This document shows positions 1-6,460 of a DNA stretch of 13,576 bases, piece after piece; the first letter of the stretch is position 1, and every line of letters starts with the position of its first letter. The position numbers were made by a program, and so were the translations under genes. The notes under the pieces are model-generated. The model was not told where the DNA came from, did not search any database, and worked only from the letters and a program-made list of their open reading frames with translations. Origin of the DNA: Dehalococcoidia bacterium (lineage in GTDB: Bacteria; Chloroflexota; Dehalococcoidia; JAENJB01); the NCBI GenBank assembly GCA_030690705.1, contig JAUYGE010000085.1, forward strand, positions 1 to 13,576, given 5' to 3'.

Positions 1-112
1 AGGGGCCAAGGTTCAGCGCTTAGCAATGGCACAGTATTGAGTGTGAACCGTCATTACGGGTGGCTGATTATGGGTAGTTCCGGGCTCTTCTTTGAGAATA
101 AGGAACTGATTG

Positions 113-119
113 AAGGAGG
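113..119 (+). promoter_or_regulatory. Strong ribosome binding site for the small OadG-like gene
   Basis: AAGGAGG lies five bases before the ATG at 125. It is the main reason for accepting the very short gene that follows, and for preferring that reading frame over the longer overlapping frame that opens at 37. Confidence 0.7.
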
Positions 120-124
120 CAATT

Positions 125-271
125 ATGACCGACTGGGCTCAGGCGGGTATCATCGGGGGGGCGGGCTTCGTCACCGTTCTGGTGGTGCTGTTCGTACTTG
201 CTGTAGTGGTCTGGCTGGTCGGAGTGGCGGTCAGGCGTCTTCAGAGACCTGGCGGGAAGCACGAGGAGTAG
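125..271 (+). CDS. Small OadG-like single-span membrane protein (48 aa)
   Basis: This 48-residue protein starts MTDWAQAGIIGGAGF. It has one hydrophobic helix at about residues 9-34, followed by a basic stretch (VRRLQRPGGK) and an acidic end, HEE. A near-perfect ribosome binding site precedes the ATG. The layout (a short N-terminus with Trp, one helix, a charged tail) matches the gamma subunit family of sodium-pumping decarboxylases (OadG/MmdC), which anchors or assembles the decarboxylase at the membrane. It is shorter than a typical OadG of about 80 residues and lacks the long proline-rich linker. No alpha or beta decarboxylase subunit is visible, but only 124 bases lie to its left, so it could be the end of such an operon outside the window. 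A cation:proton antiporter follows 124 bases downstream. That it is a gene is fairly sure; the OadG assignment is tentative. Confidence 0.6.
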   Translation: MTDWAQAGIIGGAGFVTVLVVLFVLAVVVWLVGVAVRRLQRPGGKHEE

Positions 272-395
272 CGAGGACCGGCGTGTGCCGTTCTCAGCCG
301 GTGGAGACCGCTTGCGGGACATTAGCTCTGTTCTTTGGAACTGAAGCCGTTGAGTGCCACCCCTGGCGCAGGCTAGAAACAACAGGGAGTATGCG

Positions 396-1571
396 TTGAT
401 TGCCGAACCGTCCATTACCTCAAGTGTAGAGTTCCAGATGAGCCTGCTAATGTTTGTGGCACTGGGTGGCTACCTGATTGCGTACCGTATCAACCAATCA
501 GCCGTCGTCGGCATTATCCTCGTGGGGATAATGGTGGGGCCCAGCCTCTTCGGGCTGATCACATACACTGATTTCGTCTCCAGCCTGGCGCACCTGGGTG
601 CCGTTGTCCTCCTCTTCACCATCGGTCTGGAGTTCCAGATCACACAGATAGCCAAGATTAAATACTTCCTTATCGCTATGGCAGGGATCATCGTCCCGTG
701 GCTTGGTGGTTTCTATCTCGCAAGTGCATTCGGTTTTGATTTCAAGGCTGCGCTCTTCATCGGCACCGCGCTGACGGCAACGAGCATTGCCATCACCGCC
801 AACGTGCTCAGGGAGATGGGCAAATTGCAGACGACGGCAGCGAGGGCGATCATCGGCGCCGCAGTTATCGACGACGTCCTGGCCCTCCTGGCCTTGTCCC
901 TTTCAGAAGGCATCGCCTCAGGGACGCTGTCTCTCTTGCCTATCCTTGCCATGACGGGAAAGGCGGTCGGATTCGTTGTCGTCGGTGCTCTGGTGGGCAA
1001 GCTGTTTCTCGGCCGGTTGATAGTGCGGTTGGATACCACCCGCATCGCGAGGAAGTACCCGGAATCCATATTCATCTTCGCTATCATGGTTGCCTTCTTG
1101 TACGCCCTGCTGGCGGAGCTTGTCGGGCTGTCAGCCATAGTAGGTTCGTTCCTTGCGGGGGTTGCCTTTGCTGGCATCAAGCTGAAACAGGGGCACATCT
1201 TCAAAGAGGGCGCAGAACATCTTCAAATCATATTCGCATCTATCTTCTTCATCTCGCTCGGGGTCCTCATGGACCTTCACGTCATCACCCTGAGCTTATT
1301 GGGATTCATAATAGCCCTATCTGCCGTGGCCATAGTGACAAAAGTCATTGGCTGCGGAGTTCTAGCAAGGCTACAGGGGATGAACATTAGGGATTCTTTG
1401 ATAATTGGTACTGGAATGACACCTCGAGGCGAAGTAGCTATGATTGTGGCTCTCATCGGGCTGAATCAAGGGCTGATATTGCAGGATACGTACGCCGCCC
1501 TGATACTGATGAGTCTGCTGACAACGGTCATACCGCCGCTAATACTGAGAAATTGGCTGTTCAAACGCTAG
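396..1571 (+). CDS. CPA2 family cation:proton antiporter (KefB/NapA-like)
   Basis: This is an integral membrane antiporter of about 391 residues with roughly 12-13 hydrophobic segments, exchanging protons for Na+ or K+ at the cytoplasmic membrane. Family hallmarks are the N-terminal RINQSAVVGIILVGIMVGPS, the TATSIAIT stretch in the discontinuous helix, and GAAVIDDVLAL with a paired aspartate (D159/D160 from the start used here). In CPA2 antiporters such as NapA the double Asp is associated with electrogenic Na+/H+ exchange. The protein stops right after the last helix (LILRNWLFKR), so the C-terminal TrkA-N/RCK domain of KefB and KefC is absent. The start is uncertain. TTG 396 is preferred because AGGGAG lies six bases before it and it gives a normal N-terminus. 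GTG 354 (405 aa) and ATG 438 are alternatives without a good ribosome binding site. Ion specificity cannot be read from sequence. Confidence 0.9.
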   Translation: MIAEPSITSSVEFQMSLLMFVALGGYLIAYRINQSAVVGIILVGIMVGPSLFGLITYTDFVSSLAHLGAVVLLFTIGLEFQITQIAKIKYFLIAMAGIIVPWLGGFYLASAFGFDFKAALFIGTALTATSIAITANVLREMGKLQTTAARAIIGAAVIDDVLALLALSLSEGIASGTLSLLPILAMTGKAVGFVVVGALVGKLFLGRLIVRLDTTRIARKYPESIFIFAIMVAFLYALLAELVGLSAIVGSFLAGVAFAGIKLKQGHIFKEGAEHLQIIFASIFFISLGVLMDLHVITLSLLGFIIALSAVAIVTKVIGCGVLARLQGMNIRDSLIIGTGMTPRGEVAMIVALIGLNQGLILQDTYAALILMSLLTTVIPPLILRNWLFKR

Positions 1572-1621
1572 TGAGGGCAGTGCTTACTCTGTCAATATTC
1601 TGTTGTTCCTCCTGCTCCGAT

Positions 1622-1650
1622 TTGACAGTCGGCTGGTGATTGCATAAGCT
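1622..1650 (+). promoter_or_regulatory. Candidate sigma70-type promoter before the S51-like gene
   Basis: A perfect TTGACA (1622-1627) is followed by CATAAG at 1643-1648 (15-base spacer) or TAAGCT at 1645-1650 (17-base spacer). Transcription would begin near 1655-1658, only a few bases before ATG 1661. If real, the gene is nearly leaderless and the upstream TTG 1640 lies inside the promoter and cannot be the start. The -10 box is weak in either register. Confidence 0.35.
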
Positions 1651-1660
1651 GGCTTTGACC

Positions 1661-2707
1661 ATGGACAGTACCCTCGGCAAAGTAGTCCTCTTCGGCTCCG
1701 GGGAGACCGCACCCAGCGGGCGGCTGATTCATGAGCGGCTGTTTTCTCAGCTCAGGCCACCTGTACGCGTAGCTGTCCTGGAGACTCCAGCTGGCTTCCA
1801 ACCCAATAGCGAACTGGTCGCGCAGGAGGTGGCGGAGTTCATAAGGTCCAGTTTGCAGAACTATTCGCCGCTAGTGTCCGTTATCCCGGCTCGCAGCAAG
1901 TCGCCTCCCTTCAGCACCGACGACCCCGAAATACTGTCCCCCATGCTGGAGGCGAACTACATCTTCCTGGGGCCCGGAAGTCCTACCTACGCGGTTAGTC
2001 ACCTTAACGGCACCCTCGCGTGGTGCTATCTGGTAGGCCGGCACCGGAGAGGCGCGACTGTTTCTATGGCCAGCGCGGCAGCTATCGCTGTGAGCGCCAG
2101 GGCGCTGCCAGTCTATGAAATATTCAAGGCCGGGCACGATCTCCACTGGGTCGATGGCCTGGATTTCTTCGGGCCTTTCGGCCTGGAGCTTGCCATCGTG
2201 ACCCACTGGGATAACCGGGAGGGTGGGGCGAAGCTCGATACGAGCCACTGCTATATGGGGCAGGCCCGCTGGGAGGCGCTTTATAAGATGCTGCCGTCCA
2301 CCACCTCGGTTTTGGGCATTGACGAGCATACCGGGCTGGTGTTCGATTTCCAGTCGGGGCAGGCTTCGGTCACAGGGAAAGGAAGCGTGACTGTTATCTC
2401 CTCAGGTTCCGCGTTAGTCTACCCGGACGGCGCCGTCTTTCCTCTGGACAAGCTGGGAGTTTATCACTCCCCTCCTCCTGAAGCTGAATGCTACGGTGCA
2501 CCGGTGGAGACCGTCGTTCCCACTGAGGGTGAGGCGGCACTGCCGGAAGAAGTGGCTGAGCTACTTCGGAAAAGGGATGAGGCCAGACGGCAAGAGAGGT
2601 GGGCCGAGGCTGACCTGATGCGTCAAAGACTGGCTGATCTGGGGTACGGAATCGAGGACACCAGGCAGGGCCAGCGCCTCCGCTATAAGGGCAGTTCCAG
2701 GCGGTAG
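1661..2707 (+). CDS. S51/cyanophycinase-like protein with a CysRS-tail-like C-terminal domain
   Basis: This is a protein of about 348 residues in two parts. Residues 5-225 look like the class I glutamine-amidotransferase-like fold of the peptidase S51/cyanophycinase group: KVVLFGSGETAPSG at the start, LGPGSPTYAV near 103-112, and LGIDEHTG near 218-225. The nucleophile elbow, usually GxSAGA, reads MASAAAIA here (Ser137 the likely counterpart), so activity as a Ser peptidase is not certain. Residues about 300-340 (LLRKRDEARRQERWAEADLM and the following LADLGYGIEDT) closely resemble the C-terminal tail of class I cysteinyl-tRNA synthetase (R..AR....WA.AD..R..L...G....DT..G). ATG 1661 is chosen because residues before it are not conserved-looking and a candidate promoter overlaps the alternative TTG 1640. 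Its 3' end overlaps the convergent deacetylase gene by 25 bases. Substrate unknown. Confidence 0.8.
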   Translation: MDSTLGKVVLFGSGETAPSGRLIHERLFSQLRPPVRVAVLETPAGFQPNSELVAQEVAEFIRSSLQNYSPLVSVIPARSKSPPFSTDDPEILSPMLEANYIFLGPGSPTYAVSHLNGTLAWCYLVGRHRRGATVSMASAAAIAVSARALPVYEIFKAGHDLHWVDGLDFFGPFGLELAIVTHWDNREGGAKLDTSHCYMGQARWEALYKMLPSTTSVLGIDEHTGLVFDFQSGQASVTGKGSVTVISSGSALVYPDGAVFPLDKLGVYHSPPPEAECYGAPVETVVPTEGEAALPEEVAELLRKRDEARRQERWAEADLMRQRLADLGYGIEDTRQGQRLRYKGSSRR

Positions 2708-3369
2708 AAGGCCTCGGCCAGGGCGATACCCTTCTCTCCTCCCAGGTCGGCTGCCCGCTGCCGAATCCTGGCCTCCACGGCGCTCGCATCGGAGCCAACC
2801 TGGCTCCGGTGGCAAAGGAGGGCATTGAGTTTTTGCTCGAAGGTATCCCTTATGTCAACGTGGAGATTGGGTGTCTCAGATCTCCAGAGGTACACTTCCC
2901 TCACTTTGTGCGGTTCAAGCCCGCTGGCGGCATGCTCCGGATAGGAGAGCCTGTCCCTGGCGTACGGGAAGACGGCGTCGAGGGCTACCATGCCGCCGAT
3001 GCGGTGGTCGCGGTGGCTGAGATATCTTCGGTACGGGTCTGGAGCGGCGACAATTCCCGGCCTGAAGAGCCGGATGAGGCGGACCAGCTTTCCCCGAAAC
3101 TCGGGCGTGTCCTCCAGTCCGCCGTCAGGGTAGTCCAGAAACACTACCCTTTTTATGCTGAGTACTTTGGCGGCTGCCTCTTGCTCCTCATGCCTGGTCG
3201 CGGCCAATTTCGTCGAGGTCATTTTAGGGTCGTTGCTTCCTTTGTCCCCGTTGGTGCATACGACCAGATAGATATCGCGCCCCTCGCCTCGCCACTTGGC
3301 GATGGTGCCTGCGGCGCCGAACTCGGCGTCATCCGGATGCGGACTAACTACCAGAATGCTGTCTATCAT
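2683..3369 (-). CDS. LmbE/PIG-L family zinc-dependent N-deacetylase
   Basis: This 228-residue enzyme is of the LmbE-like family, which includes MshB and BshB and removes the acetyl group from GlcNAc-type sugars. Seen in the sequence: SPHPDDAEFGAAG at 9-21, where H11 and D14 are expected zinc ligands and D13 the general base; ATRHEEQEAAA at 57-67; SHRDHR at 118-123 with H122 as the third metal ligand; and HRSQ near 187-190. The length fits BshB and general PIG-L proteins better than MshB, which is longer. ATG 3369 is preferred to the adjacent TTG 3372; AGAGG lies about seven bases upstream. It is the last gene of the operon and overlaps the preceding glycosyltransferase by 26 bases, which points to a shared pathway: a sugar attached by the glycosyltransferase and then deacetylated. 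The exact substrate is inferred, not shown. Confidence 0.92.
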   Translation of the reverse strand: MIDSILVVSPHPDDAEFGAAGTIAKWRGEGRDIYLVVCTNGDKGSNDPKMTSTKLAATRHEEQEAAAKVLSIKRVVFLDYPDGGLEDTPEFRGKLVRLIRLFRPGIVAAPDPYRRYLSHRDHRIGGMVALDAVFPYARDRLSYPEHAASGLEPHKVREVYLWRSETPNLHVDIRDTFEQKLNALLCHRSQVGSDASAVEARIRQRAADLGGEKGIALAEAFYRLELPL

Positions 3370-4576
3370 CAACTAGCCTCTCATACTCCGACACCAGGCG
3401 GTCTGATACGGACTTCCAGCTCATCTCCGTCACTGAATGCCGTATCCGGGCTGCCATATTCTCCAGGAAAACCGTGTCCCGGAGGGTCTTGCTCAAGATA
3501 GCCGCCAGGGCCTCCGGCGAGCGTTCTTCCAAAACTATGGTCCCTTCATTGCCGGCGAGTTCGGCCATGACGCCGACCCTGCAGGCGATGACCGGTATGC
3601 CGCAGGCCATGGCCTCCAGAGTTGCCAGCCCAAAGGTCTCGTAGCAAGAAGGCAGGACACAGACATCGGCGGCGCTATAGTAGATGGGCATCCGGCGGTG
3701 CTCCACCGCATCCTGGAAGCGAATGTTCTCACTTATGCCCAGTTCGTGGCAGCGCTGGCCGAGCCGCTCCTTTTCTTCGCCGTCCTGGTCCCCGCCGCCA
3801 AGTATCAAGACTGTGAGACCATCTCTGTCTTTCATCAAGGCCACTGCGTCCAGCAACAGGTCGAGACCCTTCTCAGGTTCCAGCCGTCCGACATAGAGGA
3901 TGATCCGGCTCGCGTTCAGTCCCAGGGCTGAGCGTGCCCAGTCCTTGGGGTGGGGCTGGAACATCTCCATGTCCACACCGCAGGGGATGACGGCTATCCT
4001 GGCCGGGGCCGCGTCGTAAAGCTCCACGAGGTCTCGTTCTTCCCTCTTTGTGGCTGCCACTATGAGGTCGGCGGTGCTCAGGATTTCCCTTTCGCTTTCT
4101 GAGCGGAGCTCCGTCTCGAACTCGCTTCCGAGGGCGCGATTCTTGGCCCGGGCGGAGGTGTGGAGCATAGTAATGTGAGGTACCTTCCACCACCCTGCCA
4201 GTACCTGTCCGGCCAGACCAGAGAGCCAGTAATGGCTATGGACCAGGTCGTATTGCAGGCCTGCCTCTCTGCCAAAGGTGTGCGCCGCGCAGGCTAGGTC
4301 CGACAGATAAGGGTACAAGCCCAGCTTCCCGCCTGGCTGCGGCGCCTCTGAGGGCAGGTGTATGAGCCGGACGTTCTCCCCCAGTTCCATGGCTGCGGGT
4401 CCTTCCGGCTCCTGGTGGCTCGTGAAGACATCCACTGCGATGCCCTTTTGCCCCAGATGCCTGGACACCTGCTTGACGTAGATGCTCATTCCCCCCGTAT
4501 CCCGCGTACCAGGTCTGCCCAGCGGACAACTGTGGAGGCTGAGCAAAGCTACCCGTACTCTGCGTTGGGTGGTCAT
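3344..4576 (-). CDS. GT4 family glycosyltransferase, MshA-like
   Basis: This 410-residue GT-B glycosyltransferase of family 4 is a cytosolic retaining enzyme using a nucleotide sugar. The N-terminus (LLSLHSCPLGRPGTRDTGGM, then SIYV) matches the acceptor-side signature of MshA, D-inositol-3-phosphate GlcNAc-transferase, where the corresponding text reads PG..D.GGM..YV. The donor half has ILYVGRLEPEKGLDLLLDA at 226-244 and the E-x7-E motif of GT4 in YETFGLATLEAMACG (E313 and E321). The full length suggests an intact enzyme. Its ATG shares an ATGA with the stop of the upstream GNAT gene, so the two are probably translationally coupled, and its 3' end overlaps the deacetylase gene. Alternatives are a BshA-type enzyme using malate, a sucrose-phosphate-synthase-like enzyme, or a lipid or wall sugar transferase. 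The family is secure; the acceptor is not. Confidence 0.9.
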   Translation of the reverse strand: MTTQRRVRVALLSLHSCPLGRPGTRDTGGMSIYVKQVSRHLGQKGIAVDVFTSHQEPEGPAAMELGENVRLIHLPSEAPQPGGKLGLYPYLSDLACAAHTFGREAGLQYDLVHSHYWLSGLAGQVLAGWWKVPHITMLHTSARAKNRALGSEFETELRSESEREILSTADLIVAATKREERDLVELYDAAPARIAVIPCGVDMEMFQPHPKDWARSALGLNASRIILYVGRLEPEKGLDLLLDAVALMKDRDGLTVLILGGGDQDGEEKERLGQRCHELGISENIRFQDAVEHRRMPIYYSAADVCVLPSCYETFGLATLEAMACGIPVIACRVGVMAELAGNEGTIVLEERSPEALAAILSKTLRDTVFLENMAARIRHSVTEMSWKSVSDRLVSEYERLVDDRQHSGS

Positions 4577-5586
4577 CCCCCAAACCCCCGCGGTTCACTC
4601 CCGCCCGTCAGACTGGCCAGAACACACCTGTAGACCTCTACCGGCTGCCCGCCCAGGTGCGCTTTGTAGTTCTCGGCGCCCCGCAGGAGATCAAACCTCC
4701 TCCTCCCCATCTCTATAGCTGCGCGGATGCTCCACGCCTTGGCGATCAGGCCGACACTGAGGTCGCTGTAGAGAGGGTCGAAGCCGCTGTTGTACAGGGA
4801 CATCACATCCTTGTAGTCGAAGCACAGCGTCCCGGCCACCCGTTTCCCGTCGAGCTCCAGGAAGTACAACTTGAGCCATCCTTTGTCCCAGAGTTCTCTC
4901 ATCATCTCCCGGAAGAAAGTCTCCCGCGCCGGTGTGAGAAAAGCCGCTTTGTCGGCTTGCTGGCGGAACAGATGCAGGAAGTCTTCGGTATCGTGGCTGG
5001 TGGAGAATGCCGCCTTCCCGGCGCTGGCCAGCCGGCGCATCTTACGGCGCAGTTCGTGGCGGTGCTTGGCGGGCAGAACATTCAGATAGCTCTCCCATGA
5101 GTCCGGCAGATCGAGCATATAGGAGACGTCAAGCGGTTCAGTATGTATTGAGTACCCTGCCTGGCCGGCCAGCGTGCCGAGCAGGGTCACTGAGGGCGAA
5201 CCTGCCAGCAGGGGTTGGAGGTCCAGGTTCCATCCGTGCTGGCGGGCAAAGCCCAGGGCCGCCCGAAGGATGCTCTCCTCGTCGCCCGGGGCCGACACAA
5301 TGTCCAGATAGTCACACACCTCCTTGTCTCCCAGCAAGGTCAGGCAATCCCCGCGCCTCACCAGGGGGGCGATGCCCGCGAGCCGGTTCTCCCTGCGTAA
5401 GGCAAGAAGGTGTAGCTCACCGCTGCCCAGGCAATTCCACCAGGTCCGGCCCCACAAAGCGGTAGAGAACACGTGGCTCGTCTTCCGGCTCTCCAGGAGC
5501 GAATTCCAATCCCTCTCCAGGGAGTCGAAGTCCTCGCCGTGATCTTCAATCAAGTCTGTCACAAGGAAGACTGCCTTTTTTGTCAT
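4573..5586 (-). CDS. GNAT acyltransferase, CelD/BcsL-like (Acetyltransf_6 type)
   Basis: This 337-residue protein has the layout of CelD/FemAB-like GNAT proteins: an N-terminal half with ALWGRTWWNCL (43-53) and LRRENRLAGIAPLVRR (63-78), and a C-terminal GNAT half at about 165-315. Recognisable segments are KHRHELRRKMRRL (174-186), LELDGKRVAGTLCF (243-256), YNSGFDPLYSDLSVG (265-279) and FDLLRGAENYKAHLG (298-312). Such proteins transfer an acyl group from acyl-CoA, or in the FemAB branch an aminoacyl group, to an amine, often on sugars or envelope polymers. Start and stop both lie in ATGA overlaps, with the oxidoreductase beta gene upstream and the glycosyltransferase downstream, and no separate ribosome binding site is seen at 5586. 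This predicts translational coupling. A role in acylating the amino-sugar made by the next two gene products is an attractive inference; the substrate is unknown. Confidence 0.8.
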   Translation of the reverse strand: MTKKAVFLVTDLIEDHGEDFDSLERDWNSLLESRKTSHVFSTALWGRTWWNCLGSGELHLLALRRENRLAGIAPLVRRGDCLTLLGDKEVCDYLDIVSAPGDEESILRAALGFARQHGWNLDLQPLLAGSPSVTLLGTLAGQAGYSIHTEPLDVSYMLDLPDSWESYLNVLPAKHRHELRRKMRRLASAGKAAFSTSHDTEDFLHLFRQQADKAAFLTPARETFFREMMRELWDKGWLKLYFLELDGKRVAGTLCFDYKDVMSLYNSGFDPLYSDLSVGLIAKAWSIRAAIEMGRRRFDLLRGAENYKAHLGGQPVEVYRCVLASLTGGSEPRGFGG

Positions 5587-6458
5587 CGATGAGGTTTAAG
5601 AGGCTGCACCGTCAGTTCTTCAAGCAGTTCCTCAAATTGCTGCGGGTCGAGCCCCTGCTTCACTAATGGCGATGTCCTGAGCGCTCCCAGTTGTTCCTCG
5701 TACACGGGCCTGTCATTGCGGTAGACGACGCCTAAGGGTATTCGCTCGCCCCACTCCAGCGCCTTGGAGAAGGCAGCTACCCGGTTGGTTGGGTCGTAGT
5801 CCTTCTCCAGTTTGTACACCCTCTTCTGGTACCACTCATATGTGTTCACGTGGTTGAATGAAACGCACGGTTGGAGCACCTCGATGAAGGCAAAACCCTT
5901 GTGCTGTATGCCCAGTTGGATGATGTTGGCGAGGTGATCGATATCAGCCGAGAAGCTGCGCGCCACGAAGCTGCAGTCGCAGGCCACTGCCAGGGCGAGC
6001 GGGCGCAGCGGCGCCCACGCTCCTTCGGGAGTCGTTTTCGTCACGAAGCCCGGGTCGCTGGTCGGCGAGGCCTGTCCTTTTGTCAGCGCATAGACCTGGT
6101 TGTTGTGCACCATGTAGGTGAAATTCACGTTTCGCGTCATAGCATTGATGAAATGGTTTCCGCCCTCGCCGTAGCCGTCTCCGTCGCCTCCGACGGCGAT
6201 AACGGTCAGCTCGTGGTTGGCGATCTTGGCCGCGGTGGCCACCGGAAGCGTCCTGCCGTGCAGCCCGTTGAAGACGTGGGAGTGAAGGTAGTGCGGGAAC
6301 TTGCCGGCCTGTCCGATGCCCGAGACCATCAGCACCTGGTGCGGCTCGAGACCGAGAGCGACAAGGGCGCGCCGCATGGCTGTCAGGATGCCGAAGTTGC
6401 CGCAGCCCGGGCACCACTGTATCTCCATGGCCGGGCCGTAGTCAGTCAAGCTTGCCAT
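5583..6458 (-). CDS. 2-oxoacid:ferredoxin oxidoreductase, beta subunit
   Basis: This 291-residue thiamine-diphosphate-binding subunit belongs to an enzyme that oxidatively decarboxylates a 2-oxoacid to acyl-CoA while reducing ferredoxin, or runs in reverse to fix CO2. Seen: WCPGCGN (15-21), the family's N-terminal Cys motif, whose cysteines contribute with further ones to the [4Fe-4S] cluster; GIGQAGKFPHY (48-57); and the Mg-ThDP motif GDGDGYGEGGNHF at 91-103, followed by NNQVYALTKGQASPTS at 119-134. The last matches KorB-type enzymes (2-oxoglutarate and related) rather than pyruvate enzymes specifically. AGGAGG lies about ten bases before the ATG and inside the end of the alpha gene, two bases separating the two frames. 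The stop overlaps the GNAT start. KorB or a broader 2-oxoacid oxidoreductase is likely, but substrate specificity cannot be fixed from sequence. Confidence 0.95.
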   Translation of the reverse strand: MASLTDYGPAMEIQWCPGCGNFGILTAMRRALVALGLEPHQVLMVSGIGQAGKFPHYLHSHVFNGLHGRTLPVATAAKIANHELTVIAVGGDGDGYGEGGNHFINAMTRNVNFTYMVHNNQVYALTKGQASPTSDPGFVTKTTPEGAWAPLRPLALAVACDCSFVARSFSADIDHLANIIQLGIQHKGFAFIEVLQPCVSFNHVNTYEWYQKRVYKLEKDYDPTNRVAAFSKALEWGERIPLGVVYRNDRPVYEEQLGALRTSPLVKQGLDPQQFEELLEELTVQPLKPHR

Positions 6459-6460
6459 GT

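Noticed and set aside
37..399. A 120-codon open frame at the left edge
   Set aside because: It overlaps the 48-residue gene at 125 in another frame, lacks a ribosome binding site, and its Gly/Arg-rich translation looks non-coding.
1572..1621. Terminator after the antiporter gene
   Set aside because: The stretch contains T-rich runs but no stem of convincing length precedes them.
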